Assembly: GCF_003254395.2 (NCBI RefSeq)
Contig: NC_037651.1
Coordinates: 3,224,001-3,288,000 of the forward strand
DNA: 64,000 bases
From: Apis mellifera
Lineage: Eukaryota > Arthropoda > Insecta > Hymenoptera > Apidae
Reading direction: 5' to 3'
Part shown: positions 24,098 through 37,650 of the stretch, one piece after another
How positions within the stretch are numbered: the stretch's first letter is position 1
Layout: the number at the start of each line of letters is the position of its first letter
The notes under the pieces: model-generated
Database searches by the model: none
Told to the model about the DNA's origin: nothing
The model's input: the letters and a program-made list of their open reading frames with translations, nothing else
Translations under genes and position numbers: made by a program

Positions 24098-26751
24098 TTC
24101 TCCACCGTGTTTGTGGTACGTTCATCAGAGGTATTATTCGTGGTGGAGGCGGGTGATGTCACGGGTGCAAAATGAAATTTAGCGTTCGCGCCTTTGTTTC
24201 GGGCCGGATTATCGGTCGGCGGGAATTAAATTGTTTCCGTGGTCGCGTTCCGTGCGAAAGTGGCGCATTAAACGCGAGAAAATTGAGCCGAATAAAATAT
24301 TCAAGTATTAGCTGTGCAAGTCCCTCTCAGAATTTGTAATTTCTACTGCAAAATCAGTTTTTGGAATTGCACATCGACTATAACAATTTTCTTCTTCTCG
24401 AGAGAGAGATTTTAATTCTTTAATTCTTCCTTTCTGTATCTCTTTTTTTTTTTAGGATGGTAGATGTTTGATAAAAATTTGAAACGAATTGTAAATTCTT
24501 GACAATTTCAAGGTTAAAATATTGATTCTATCACGAGAAGGAGAGTGAAATTATGGAGATCAAAAAATCGATTCCTTCCATTGACAATTTTACTTTCTCG
24601 CGTTTCGATTCAGGATTTCGCGCGATTCTAAGATTGTTTGTTCCATTTATGAGCCGAGAACACCCACTTTTTGATCGCTTTCCCAACCGTCGAAAGTAAA
24701 CGTTTTAACGTTAATGGCACGGTTCGATCCTTGCATAAGAAAACCTGGACTGACTCGACAAACGGCGGTTCAATGTCCAACTTTCAACGTGTTCGAACTT
24801 CATCGTGTACGAGCCTGCTTTTAAGTCCTTGACTCTGAAACTGGATCCTCGTGAAACTGTGACGTTGCGCCTCTAACAAGAGGCTGAGAGTTTTCGAGGA
24901 CACGCGGAGGAGGCTTCGATGTCGTTTGAATGTTTTGGAAGAATCTTTGGGTCGTCGATCTTTCCGATATAATTTCAGAGGGAAGTTATCGTTATCTTCA
25001 TCGATTGTAAGAAGAAGAAGAAAGTTTAAAATATATTAATATATTGGAAGATACGATTAGAAGATAAGATTATTATTAATATTTTTTGTAAAAGTTATTT
25101 TATTGATCGTGAATTGAATGAATCATTGAAGTGGATATAGTAATGTACTTTGAATTTTGTTTAATATTGATTGTGAAGTGAATGAAGTTTTTATATATTG
25201 TTGAATGATAAATAAAATAACTAATATTCAAAAAAAATTCTAATAATAAAGTGTGATACAGTTTATAAAATATTGTGATTAAAAATTAAGTTTGGAAACG
25301 TAATATTTTACATTAATTCATATATCTTAACCATCGATGTAATATATTTATAAAAAATTGTTTTGTATATAAAATAAGTTATACAAATTTTTATTTTAAT
25401 TATTAGATTTGCAAAAATTTTTAAAATTTTTTAGAAAGAGATTTTCGTGCCATACTGTTTCCTTTTTATGGGAAAATATTCGCATGTTTAGTGAAATCGA
25501 TCACCACGTTTGTTCTCCGTTCACTCTGTTCAAAGAACGTAAATTTAAAGTACATACTATTAACTTTAATATATGATCAGTTAACCAGAACAATCCACTT
25601 GACCTATTATATATCACTTTTTCTATTTTACCAGCTATAGTAACATTTTTGTGCTGAATTAGCAAGTTTGAAAATTTTGAGAAGAGCTTTTAAGCGCTTG
25701 GGGAAAATTATTGACCAGGCATAAAATTAATATGACGCTTCGCTAATTTCTTGAATATTCCTGAAATATTTTCTATCGTATGTGAATAATTATTGACAAT
25801 ATAATTTTATATCTTACATATTATTATTTAATAGAAATTTTTTAACTTTGCATATTCCTTATCGAATTGCACGAAAAAAAAATAATTAAAAAATTAGTAA
25901 AATTAGTTAAATTTTGAGAAAAGAGAACAGAATTATCTTTGAATTTCTAAATCGAATTTTAAAAGAGTTTTTCGCATTAAAAAAGCAGAAAGTGGTTCTT
26001 CTTTTTCCTTCTTTACTCAAGGAAGACCTCTAAAAAAAATATTCAAAAAGCCTCATGATTCTTTTCGAGCCACTATCTAACAAGAAGTTTAAACCATCGT
26101 TAGAACGAATCAAGACGAAAAAAGAATGGAAAATCGAAACTTAACGATAATACTTTCGACAAGATCGAATGAATCAATTCCATCTCGATTACGAAAATAA
26201 ATAAACAAACGAAACGCACGACCAACTCCACGCCTCAAATCTATCACGGTTCGTGCTCCAATTCTTCTCGAGCTTTCCCCCTCCCCTTATTTCCCCAACC
26301 TCCCCTCCTTTTCCACGAGCTCGTTCAACCTTACTATCGCGAGTAATTCATTGCAGTCTGAAAAATTCACAAAGAATTTCTCGTCTGCCTCCACGCTTCC
26401 TGGCTTCTGGCGGACCGTCTTCTTGTCTTTTATATCGGACCCTGAAAATTCTCTCTCTCTCTCGAAGGGTCGGAGCAAGAGGGGTCGCCATCGTGGCCGC
26501 GATAGAATGGAATGGAGGGAATACGGAGGGAGAGAAAGAAAGAAAGAAAGAAAGGAGGGAGGGAGAAAGGATAAAGAAGGGAAAGGATGATGAGGCGGCA
26601 CTCAGTTTCCGTCGAAAGAAAGGACCCGACGGCGTTATACTTTAAGTCTTTACGATTACGTACTTGCGATAACGTACGAGCCTCTCTATGGAACCTCGAC
26701 AAAAGGCTTCTCCTCTTATAGAGGGCTATGGTGGGCGTTTGTTGTCGCCGT

Positions 26752-26793
26752 GCTCTCTCTCTCTCTCTCTTTCTCTCTTTCTCTTTCTCTTTC
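26752..26793. repeat. CT / CTTT microsatellite
   Basis: An interrupted CT run grading into TTTCTC units. Minus-strand open frames through it (Arg/Glu-rich) are artefacts of the purine-rich complement. Confidence 0.8.
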
Positions 26794-27479
26794 AGTGACG
26801 CGGCTTTGGGGGGAGGGAAATTTGAAGGTAGCCTGATGCCACGGGAACGCGTCCAACTGCGATGAGAAAGATCGATTGTTCTTTTGTCGATTCAGGGAGG
26901 AAAATGTAGCTCGAGGTTTGGACAACCTTTGTCCGGGTCGGATAGTGGAAAAGAATCTGGGGAATAACGTTTGTTCTCGCTCGTTTTTTTTTTCTTTTTG
27001 GTGTTTTTTTTTTTCCTTTGAGGGGAGAGGGAAGAGGATTTTAGTTTAATGAGTCGATGGAAGTTTGGAATTGGTGTGGATTTGAACTGTGGAACTGAGT
27101 AATTTGCGGAGTATTTTTAAAGGATTAAAGCTCGATTAATTGTCTATTATTCTTAAACGTTATTCTCGTAAAAAGGATGTTTTATAAGATAGATACATGG
27201 TAATAGAATAATTAATCCGCGATATTTATTGAATGTTCTTGTTAAAAATTAGATAAACAATCGAATCAGTTTATTAATTAATTGTATGATTAAATGTAAC
27301 AGGATCGTGTTGGATATTTATGGACATCTATCTTATATAACATAATATTGTATCTATTCCAGACATGCTATGAAAAATTAAAAATCACTCGCAAATTCTT
27401 TTTTCCATTATAAAAAACTTTAATTATTACTCCGAAATTTTAATTATACGGTAAAAAAAAATCCACGAATTAATTCATT

Positions 27480-27860
27480 CCTCTCCTCCCAAAGTGAACC
27501 ATTTAAATTTCCTTGTCTCGCCCTCCCCCGTGCTAATTTGAAACGCTTTAAAGCTAGTCCCTGGCCGCAAGGGAGGAAGGAACACGAAAAGCGGAAGCGA
27601 CGAGGCGAAATGGGCGGTGGACCTCTCCTGCTCTCCTCCCCCCTCGTGTTGCGATTCTCGCAACATTGTTTCTTTACGATTATGCACGGAACCGCTGAGC
27701 GAATTTTCCCTTTAACGGGTGGCGCCGTGTTGGAACCGTATCTTTTACACACGACCGGAGCGGTAAAGCTCCGAGAGCATCCTCCGAAAAGAATTTCAAG
27801 GCTCGTTATGGAACACTCGAAACGATGCCTCTATCGCGCGATCGCCTCCCCTCTTTTGCA
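27480..27860. promoter_or_regulatory. GC-rich island, candidate regulatory element
   Basis: About 380 bases much richer in G/C than their surroundings, including the ATCGCGCGAT word at 27833-27842 and a CTAATTTG homeodomain-like core near 27533-27540. Forward and reverse frames are open over much of it but no splice-site pair fits. It could be a conserved enhancer or an undetected exon. Confidence 0.2.
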
Positions 27861-29144
27861 CGAATGGCGCAGGGTAATGCAAATTTTAGTATCTTCCAAC
27901 TGTTTTTTCTTTTTTTTTTTGGGGGGTGAGATTATTGGTGAAGGAATTTTATTATTAATCCTTGGGTATGTTCTTTTTAGGTATTATAACGACAGTAAAA
28001 ATTTTTTTTCAGATACTGTGCAAATTTTTGAATCTAAAATTTCTTTTAGATCATTGAAGATTTATTAACTGTTGGATGATACATACGCTTTTTTCGATAT
28101 TGTTTAATATTCATTTTTGTTTCAAATTTCGAATTTTTGTGAAAAAGTAATCTACATTTCGTAAATCTTTTCAAAAAATTCATTAATTTCTATTACATTT
28201 TTTTAAATTCTATTTTAAATATTCCACTTTATTAAAATAGAATTAAAATTCAATTTTTATGAAAATTGGAATAAACAATGTACAGAGAGAGTTTAATTAG
28301 AAGTTTTTTAATTGGTAAAATTTTAAAAATGAATTCGCGTTAAAAAATATTTTATTTATTTGACATTTTTAAAAATAGAAGGGAAATTTCCTTTGTGAAA
28401 TTCGATCGCAACCTTCTCGTACAAAAAAGATATTAGTTTTAATTTTTTTATAAAATATACAAAAGAATATAAGATCGAGAATATTTTATTAATTTATTTT
28501 AATTATCTCATTTAATAATTCATAAAACGCAACAAACAATTATTACTCTTTCAAAAATATTATCAAATTAAACGATAAAGAAAGACCCTTTCCCCATCCT
28601 TTTTTCTCCATTTTCACACCATCAAAATTACCCGTAAATCGAGGACACTATCAATAACCATTAGTAACTGGCTTAATTCAAATCCACCTCGAGATTAATC
28701 AACCGAAGCCTCGATATTAATCAAACTTCTTTAACTACCCCAATCAAGCGGTTGCACTGTAACAGGAAACCCTTCAATACAGGAACCTCTCACAAACAAC
28801 CGTTTCACCGATATCCATCCACTCCCTTCAATAACATCGAAAGCGACCGATCGTTCGGAAAAACGAAACGAACAAGAGCGAACAAGAAGGAAAGAAAGAG
28901 GGAACAAAAAAAATAGAAAGGGCGAAAAAGGAGAGAAAGAATTGATAGAAACGAACGAAAGGTGAGAAGGAAGAAAAAAAGAACCAAAAAAAAACGATCG
29001 CAAAGAAAGAGAAAGAGAGAGGGAGAAAAAATGCTCTCTCGTGAAAACGAATCCTTTTGAACAAACCGCGCGGTCCTCTGCCTCCAACTTCCCTATCATG
29101 CCCTCGTTTGACCGTGTAAGCCGCGTGGTTACAGTGAAAAAAAA

Positions 29145-29178
29145 AACACGCACACACACACACACACGCACGCACACA
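29145..29178. repeat. CA microsatellite
   Basis: An alternating CA/CG run just after a short A tract. It belongs to a 2-kb stretch (28.8-29.8 kb) unusually dense in purine runs and CA/GT/GA repeats, which produces long but meaningless open frames on both strands. Confidence 0.8.
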
Positions 29179-29293
29179 GAGGAGAGAAAGGCACGAAGAA
29201 GAGGAAAGAAAAATTCATTTTGAAATGGCGCTGCCCACGGAGATGCTACACGTCGAACTCCGGTGTCCTGGTTCGTGGTAGCACCAGTGAATT

Positions 29294-29312
29294 CTGGCTG
29301 GCTGCCAGCCAG
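29294..29312. repeat. 19-bp palindrome with 1-base centre
   Basis: CTGGCTGGC and GCCAGCCAG are exact reverse complements around a single T. It sits in a GC-rich patch (29220-29340) whose coding status is unclear. Confidence 0.75.
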
Positions 29313-29423
29313 TTGCAAAAGGACCGGAAGAGATCCGGGGTGGAGCGCGAGAAGAGAGAAAGAGGGGAGGGGAGGAAGGGAAAAAAGTGGTACGCGCGTA
29401 TCTATCATCGTAATACCTGTCAG

Positions 29424-29462
29424 GTATATGTGTGTGTGTGTGTGTGTGGCTGTGCGCGCGCG
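29424..29462. repeat. Compound TA/GT/GC alternating tract
   Basis: A long GT run preceded by TATA and followed, after GGC, by TGTGCGCGCGCG. Like the tract at 12412-12443 it alternates purine and pyrimidine almost throughout and is a Z-DNA candidate. Confidence 0.8.
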
Positions 29463-29692
29463 GATCGTAGATACGCGTACACTGTGCGGTCACGTGTGTG
29501 GTGTGTGTTTGCGTGGGTGGCCGCATGTGAGCAAAACTTTTCGAAAACCATTCCAGGTCCAGGTAGGGAATCCATTTTCGGACGTTGGTGCGGAGTGAAA
29601 AGGGGAATGGGGATGGGGATGGCGGTTGCGGGATGGAGAGGGATATAGGGGAGGGAGACGGAGATATAGGGTGCGGAACGAGGAGGAGAGAG

Positions 29693-29772
29693 AGAGAGAG
29701 AGAGAGATGAAACCATGTGCATGCACATGGAAGGCAGAAAGTGAGGAGGAGAGGAAGAGAGAGAGAGAGATG
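29693..29772. repeat. Paired GA microsatellites
   Basis: Two GA runs (about 29687-29708 and 29756-29770) flank a unique segment containing the palindromic ATGTGCATGCACAT. They account for Arg/Glu-rich frames on one strand and Ser/Leu-rich frames on the other. Confidence 0.75.
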
Positions 29773-29869
29773 CACACAGGGTACATGGTACTGGCACGAG
29801 GGGGGGATGAAGGGGCGACTAGGTTACTACTGCAGTGCAGCAAGTAAACTTCGGCGATATACATATGTA

Positions 29870-30367
29870 CGGGGTGTCCAGTAACGAGGGGAAAATATAT
29901 TTTTAGGGAACGATTCTGAAGGAAGTTGGTTTGAATCAAAGCTTGAAAATCAACAAGGTTGGAAGATCATACTAGCATTCTATTTTGATCTTCTTTGTAA
30001 CAATTCTAGAATGAATTTAAGCCTTGCTTTTTCATTAAATAGAATGAATCGCATAAGTCTGGTAAGCGATTATGTTTATTTATTATTTTTCTTCTATTCT
30101 TGTTTTCTCATAGTTTCTTTTTGTCCTTATTTTGCTGGCTGATATATAATTGAGCCTTACTTCTTATATTGAATTATGGAATATTAAGTTATACTACTTG
30201 TTTGAATTGTCTCTTTTTATTTATCCAGTTATGGTTGAATACTTGTCAGATTAAAAGTGCTCGTAACTATTTACTTATGCTATTCTTCTACTTGTTTTGT
30301 TATAAATCACGAATCAAAATCGAGTAAGACGTGTTTATTTTGAAACAGTTTTTCATGGGACACCCTG
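29870..30367. mobile_element. 498-bp TIR element flanked by TA (MITE-like)
   Basis: The left end reads CGGGGTGTCC and the right end, as reverse complement, CAGGGTGTCC: nine of ten terminal bases match, with weaker similarity inward. Both ends are bordered by TA (29868-29869 and 30368-30369), as in target-site duplications of Tc1/mariner-type transposons. The interior is AT-rich and shows no transposase fragment, so this is most likely a non-autonomous miniature element. The superfamily is unproven because the inverted repeats are short and TA is common in this DNA. Confidence 0.5.
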
Positions 30368-31715
30368 TATATCGATTCTTGCGTGGATTTGCGGATATGT
30401 AAGCGAAATCCACATGGTCAGGTCCTTCGATGGAACTCGTATGTTTCCTTCCTCTTTTTTTTTTCTATCGTTGTCTTCCTCTATCCGCTTCTGATTTACA
30501 TACCGTTTTATCGAGCTCCAGGTACTTTTTTACCTGCGAGTCTCACACCTTTTGTTTTCTTTTCCCTCTCCCGTGTTTGGTTTTTCGGCTACGTCCACGT
30601 TGATTTTTGCCGCTCGTGACGAAAGGATGCAAATACTGCACTACAAGCGTGGTTTCAAAGGCTCTATGGTTTTATTTTATTTTACACCATCGATCGATCT
30701 CGTGGTAAATTTGAACATATATTTCATCTATCTCGAAGAAACAAATGAGAGATATAATGTTCCACGAGGGAAAATTTTGTAAAATAAATAGAAATTCTGT
30801 TTTAATAATACGATTATAAATATGAGATGAATAGATTGGAAATCTCGTTTAGATGAAATTGAAACATATCGAGAGAGAAGATATTATATTTGATCGAGAA
30901 AAATAATTTTAAAGAGTTCTAATTGTTTAAATCTTTTTTCTGTCATTGTTTTATGAAATAAAAACTTAACGAGTCTAAGTATTACATTATATATTAATGA
31001 TTAATTAAATATCTATGTATATTTAAAATATTATACACGTATATCTATATTTAAATATAATCCCAGAAGATTCTAAATCTATTAATTCTCTATCAGTATC
31101 GCTGGGTCACAGGTGATCACAACAGATTTTAGATTAAATTTAAATTAGGTTAATTAATTTTAGAGCAATTTTGATTCTAATTTTATCGCTAGAAACAATA
31201 TCGATAACCTTTGTTGGATAAAATATAGAATCATCGTGAAAATAAAGCATCTTAAAAAAATATTTTTTTTAAGATACTTCTCAAAAATGTGCATAAAAAT
31301 CGTTACACACGAGAGAAGAGAGTACAATCTCAATACTCGTATCTTCCAATTAACGTGAACGAAGCTCTTACAATATTTCCAGCAATTAATCTCTACTATA
31401 TATATTTTTCTTCTCTCTATATATATATCATCGTTCACAACGATTTATCGTATTCAATTATAACATAATAAATTTCACAGTCGATATCCTTAATAATTCG
31501 AAATTCTTCCCCGATATTTCCAAATCGAAATCTATCGAGATTGGATGGAAACGCGTTATATATTACGGTCATAGACAGGCACTTGATTGGATTCGAAATA
31601 TTTGACGGAATAATGGTTTTCTATGTACTCGTGAGTGTTTGAGAACTACGTAAAAGGGATTCCACGGATTATATCCAGGAATTTCATGCCGTCGGAGGAT
31701 TTCGGGCAAATCATG

Positions 31716-31735
31716 GCCCCTCGAGTTCCTCAAGA
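31716..31735. repeat. Short inverted repeat CGAGTTC / GAACTCG
   Basis: Seven-base exact arms separated by a short loop inside a GC-rich patch (31620-31750) just upstream of the GA microsatellite. Possibly a binding site; no other evidence. Confidence 0.4.
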
Positions 31736-31779
31736 ACTCGACTCGGTATAATTATGTCGAGAGAGAAGAGGAGGAGAGG

Positions 31780-31783
<4 letters not shown>

Positions 31784-31814
<31 letters not shown>
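31784..31814. repeat. GA microsatellite
   Basis: About 15 uninterrupted AG units preceded by GAGGA-type purine sequence. GA repeats can bind GAGA-type factors in insects; nothing here shows this one does. Confidence 0.85.
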
Positions 31815-31818
<4 letters not shown>

Positions 31819-34800
31819 GATGGATACACGCCACGATAGATCGCGTTATTCTCGTTAAAAAGTCACTCTGCATGATTATAAATCGGGTTAATTTCGAGCA
31901 GCTCGAGCCATCTTGGAAGTCAACAACCTCTGCACTTGTTTTCTAAACGATCTGAATAGCGCCATCTCGAGAATATTCAACGTTTGCGATTTTTTCTTTT
32001 TTGGTCGTTACTTCTCTTCGACAGATATTAAAAACAGGAATATTTTTGGAAAATTTATTATTTTTTTTTTTTGAAGTTTTAAGATATACTTCTCCTTTTA
32101 ATTTGATTTTTAATTATTGCGAAAGTGATTTTGTTAAGGGTGAAAGTATGAAATCAATTCTTTTTGGATCAAAAAGTGAAGCAAGCTTGTGTTTATACAA
32201 ATTTTAAATCTCGTATTTTTTAATATGGATGAATTTTTATAATAAGAGAGATTTTTTTAATAGAGATTATCCGTTATTACGTTGATAACGAGTGAAATGA
32301 AAATTTTATTAACACGAGACGTTCAAATATTCTGATTAATTCCTATTCCAATAATTTCTAGTTATTTCTGGTATGGTCGGTCACTGGAGACCACTATGGA
32401 ATCGTTGTAAAATCTAGTGCTGGTCACGAGGGATTCCCAATCAAATCAACTTATTAAACAAATTAAAAGCAATCAGAATAATGACTCGTATCCTTACCTA
32501 ATTTTATTTATTATTTGTTATAAGATAAAATTATAAATTGTGAATATGCCAAACGAGTCCAAAATGATCTTTCACAATCTACAAATTCTATTCTTCTTTG
32601 TATTTTTCTTCAAAACTGTAAATTGTAAGAAATTATGTTCTCTCAAAATTCACAGATATTTCAGAAATTAATATCTCGAAAAAAAAGGCATAATATTCAA
32701 TTGAATAACGAGAAGATCGATGTACACACACACACACATACACATAAGTTATAATTTCGTATACGACTTATATACACTTATATAAATATTTCTCTTTACG
32801 CCCTTCTATTAATCGATTCGATTCGTTTGCAAAAGCGGGAAGTTAATAATGTAAACGATAAACAGATCTTCCGTTACTTTCATCAACCGGATAAACAGCA
32901 ACTCTGTTATTAGATCCACGTTGAATTTAATTTATTTTCAACATTAATCAATTAATAAGCATTGAAAAGACACCGGGTTTGGATCCAAGGTATTTATCAT
33001 TCCCGTTACTAAATTACACGGGAGTGACGTTCATGTTCGCACCACTGCAGTATCAATATTACGTGTCAAATTGTCGTGTAACGTGGAACAAATTAACATT
33101 GTAGCACGATTGGACCTCTGTTGTTTAGACAATATGGATTATATATTAATATCCATATATTGCGCAAATATCGATATATAAATATTGATGCAATAATGGA
33201 AATAGTGGAGAAGTGAAATTTTATTTCGATGAAAATGCAATTCGATATGATTATAATGCAATATACTATACAAAGTATGTAATATCTCTTAGATAGATAT
33301 TTTCAAATATTTTTGTTCATTGTAAATTTTTTTCTATTCCATTTTTTAAATTCCGAAATTGATATTTAAAGTTTTAAATTTATGTTAAGTCAAATTAATT
33401 TAAAGATTAGTTTTAAAGACATTAATGCATAATGCAGAAAATAAAATGAATAACACTATTAAAGAAATATAGGAATAAAAGTGATAAGATTCTTTTAAAT
33501 CTGAGATACTTACAATTCATTTGGAATTTATTATAAATCCAAATAGAATTAACAAATAGAGAAATATCATTTTATTATTTTATCTATAAATATTTCCTTA
33601 ATGCAAATACATATTCATCAATCTTAAAATTATACTTCATCAATTAATATCCATTAAAATTTATAAAACAATAACAAGAAAATTAAATTCCCTCCATTTT
33701 ATCCTCTATCCTTTGTCACGGATATAGAACCATTAATATTAAGTGCATATTAATAATTAGGTGAGGCAAATTGTTGTCTATTAGTAGAAGATCAAAAAAA
33801 AGAAAAAAATTAACAAAATAATTACTAACCTGTTACTTTATTAATATCGTCAAAAATACTTTGAAAAGTAATTTATCGAATACATTATCTTCTTACATAC
33901 AATTACATTCCTATTTAAAGAAAATATTATTTAAATTGAAACGATATAAAATCAAAATCTTATTTATTCCCCGTTTCACGAAAACTTTAATAAATCCTGA
34001 TTCGATCCGCGAGTTTCAAATTCACGACCGTTCGGCCAGATCTTCATCTTCCCTGCCGTTTTCGTTTCACCACGGATATTGGATTTTCTCTGTTTCCGCG
34101 TGTTGGATCCGAGAGTTGACCCCGAACCTCGCTTGTTGACATAAGTGCGCGACACAAGCTACCCTCCTTTTTATTCCCTCCTCCCCCCGCGCTAGCTGGC
34201 AACCACGGATGACAGAAAATATGCAACGTTATTGTGGCTCATATCCAGTGGCTGTTTAAGGCGACTTTAATATTCCGCTTGGAATTTTTATCGTGCTGTC
34301 TCTTTGTCATTAACCTTCCTGCGCACTGGCGCGCGATTTATAATTTTTCTTCCGTTTTTTTTCTCTCTCTTTCTTTTTATTTTCGAGTCAACGAATGTAA
34401 TTCGACAGTTTATATTTCGTTTGTAGAATGACTCAAATGTTATCTAATTCCATGACGTGAAGAATCATCATCCTTTTTAAGAATCGATTTTTATTCCAAG
34501 GAGGATAAAAAGGATGAAATTATCGCTAGGAAGTATTGAAAACGTCGTGGAAATCGCAGATGGAGGTCGGTTGTTGCTCTCTAGAGGGGATTGGTAATTC
34601 TTTTTTTTCCTACGGGATCTTGAATTCGTGAGGAGTTTAACGCATTGTTAAAGGGGCGCGAGCGTTGCTGTATACGTTGATATATACTACTGAATCGTGT
34701 GCGTTCTATCTATGAGTGAATCTCGATATTCGATTTATTATTATTCGATATAAAAATTGAAGATTCTTGAAATCGTTGATGAATGTGACTCCATTATTAT

Positions 34801-35729
34801 CATTATTATTCGTAATTTTAAATTATAAAAAAATATTAACAAAAGTAGACGTGCAACAAGAAGGAATAAATTCAATTTGTAAGTAATTTTTGGAATTATA
34901 ATTTTTCGTGAAAAAGATAAAATAAATTGGGAGAAAGATGAGCATAATAAGAGATATTTTACAATGTGGATAAATAATAATAATATAGGAAATAGATGAA
35001 CAACTTAAATAGAAATCTCTCCTCCCTGTTTCGAATATTCTTGAAGGAAATAAATTCTATCCCCAAGGATAAAAATTTATCGCGTCTCGTTTCCTTAAAG
35101 GGCGAGCAACAACCATTACAGGTTAACAGGTGCTCATTCAGTTTTACGTGAGCATGACAAACGATAACACGAAACACGGTTAAAGTTCACAGATGTTAAG
35201 ATTACACTTTCATCCGCCCGATATAAAGGTTTCCCTCCCCTCTCTCCCCCTCCCCCCTACTTTACGAGCGTGTGCACAAATCGTAGAAGTTAATGGAACA
35301 TCTGAGCTCTGAATCTGCATACGTTTTCCAGCTTTAATATTCCAACGTGTTGAAACAGAAACCGCGGATAAATATATTTCCCTCGACGCTCATCGTCCCC
35401 TATCTTCTTTGCGTTAAATATTATACCCGCAATCCCCGTGTTTAATCTTGCATCACCCCGAGTGAAATTTATCCAAATTGTATCTATAAATCCGTTCCGT
35501 TTGAAACATTAAGAAATGCGTGCACCAAAATGGGAGGGAGGGGGAGAAGGAGTAAGGAAAAGAAAATGGGGAGGAAATTTATTCGGATCAATTTATAGTT
35601 TAAATTGTCTCGTATTTATTTCAATTGTTGAAGGGGAGGGAATTTATGCCGTGATGCGTTTTAAAAATTGATTTGCAATTTTATCTCTTTTATTATTCCA
35701 CGAACGTATTGAATTTATATGATGTATTC

Positions 35730-35753
35730 ATATATATATATATATATATATAT
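35730..35753. repeat. TA microsatellite
   Basis: About 12 uninterrupted TA units in AT-rich DNA. Confidence 0.85.
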
Positions 35754-37329
35754 TTCGTATAAAATATATTTTCTTTCTTCTCATCCTCTCGCTATAATGT
35801 CACGTAATTTCGATTATATAAAATTTTAATTATATTTCAATCGATAATCACTGCACGATTTATATCTACATTTCTTTCTTTCATCCTTAATTTTTATTAT
35901 CGATCGTTGAACATTTAATTATCAATCATTCGATATATAATATTCATAATACTACTGTAAGTATAAAAATTGAACATTTCTCTTCTTCGTGTATTGCGAT
36001 TATTCGAGCAATCCACCATTTAACCAATGATCAATTACAGAAAAAAAAGGGAGAATCCTTCTCCTCAAATATGTACCAATCGTTACTTTTATCCAATAAA
36101 CCATCTTTACTATGTGTACTTATACTTATTGATAATTCACCATTTTCTTTGTAGTTTCTCAACCAGCCGCTGCACCGTATTTCTGGCGCTAGTTTATCGC
36201 GTACGCAAACTAATGATATTTGGTTGGTCAATCTATTTTCTGTTTACCGAGCCAAGTAACGACGTCCATATAGATCGATCTTCACATGCGGTGGCTTGTT
36301 TGGGCTTATTAAGGGACGGTGTTAACTTAAGCGGCGATGCACACACGCGTTTCGTCGCACGCGCCTCGCGTTTCCATCGTTAACTATATTAGATTAAGTC
36401 CCGGTGAAAGACGTGATCCGGAGGAACGAGATTAGGTTAGGTGTAAAATAGTATTTAAGCTATAAAAATTTCACTTAGCCCGGGGAATATCGAATTAAAC
36501 TGTTGGTGGGATCACAATTTACAATCAATTTCCCAGTTATTCGATTAAATCCTCGAATTTTCTTAACTTAATTCACGGATAAATCGTTAAGATTCGAATG
36601 AATTTTATAAGATTGGAAAATTTTTAGAATTTTCATTTTATGAATACGTCGAATGTTTTTAATATGTAAGGTTTTCCATGAAAATATTTTGAAGGTAGGA
36701 AAAATACTGATCTGTTTGATCAACATGAAAAATGTGATTTGATCCGAGTATATTCGCGTGAATAAATATTTCTTATGATGGTAGTTTTAATAAACGTCGT
36801 GCAATTTAATGGAAAAAAGGAAATTTCGAATTGTGTAATGTGTTTCACGGCGAAGAAATAAAATTATTTTTGAAACACGATGAACCCCGGATATTAGATG
36901 AAGTTTCTTCTTCACCCGAGTGGAAGCTAATCGAAGTTTCCGCGTTCAAACTTCTTTGGGGGGTCCGGGTTCTCGTTCAGCCTGTCGTGTCGCAAAGGAA
37001 GATTGGAATTAGTTCTGTGTTACGTGCGACTGTTTAAAATTGTTCGAAATTTCGATAAAGAAACACGTGTATCGTGCCGTTATAAATGTAAAATGAAATA
37101 AAGAAATATACACAATGAAAATTAAAGTGCTGAAAAACTACTTAAATTTAAACTAATTATTTTCAATATAAATTGAGAAGCTTGTAAGAAAAATAACATT
37201 TGTTTCGTAATTCGTTTGGATATAGATAATTTTTCTGCAGTGTAATTAAAAATAATAATTTTATAACAGTATGAAACGAGTATTTTGTTCAAAAATATAT
37301 AAATTTATTAAAGGAAAATAAAAACTATA

Positions 37330-37650
37330 AAGTTAGTTGTATGACAGTTGTATGACAGTTCTAAACAAATGAAGAAATTTATCATTGAACAATCAAATGG
37401 AATATGATAGTCATGACAAGTGGAATGGAATAAAAAAGTGATAGACAGACGAGTAAAATAACTTTGCATTTGTCAGACCGTTGGAAAAAGAGAGAGTCAG
37501 ATAATCAGACGAATAAAAAAGTTCGGTAATGATTCGGAGTATAAAAAGATTCATAGATACACGAGTAGAATAAAACAGTTTTATTCTCGCACAATGGGAG
37601 TGGAATATTTTAATACTGATCAGACAAGTGAAATAAAACGATCAAATAAT
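37330..37650. repeat. Diffuse cluster of CAGACRAGT-GAATAAAA-like motifs
   Basis: Variants such as GACAAGTGGAATGGAATAAA, CAGACGAGTAAAATAA, ACACGAGTAGAATAAAA and CAGACAAGTGAAATAAAA recur at roughly 30-60-base intervals. The same words occur in the ordered array at 47351-48030 and more loosely at 17150-17330. It looks like a decayed relative of that minisatellite or a dispersed-repeat remnant. Confidence 0.45.

Noticed and set aside
28731..29408. 225-codon minus-strand frame, the longest in the window
   Set aside because: It crosses purine runs and CA/GT repeats, giving Phe/Ser/Leu and Cys/Val low-complexity peptide; no domain, start context or splice support.
36429..36442. TTAGG-like telomeric words (also CCTAACCTAA near 39260)
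   Set aside because: Only two units each; too short to be an interstitial telomeric array.
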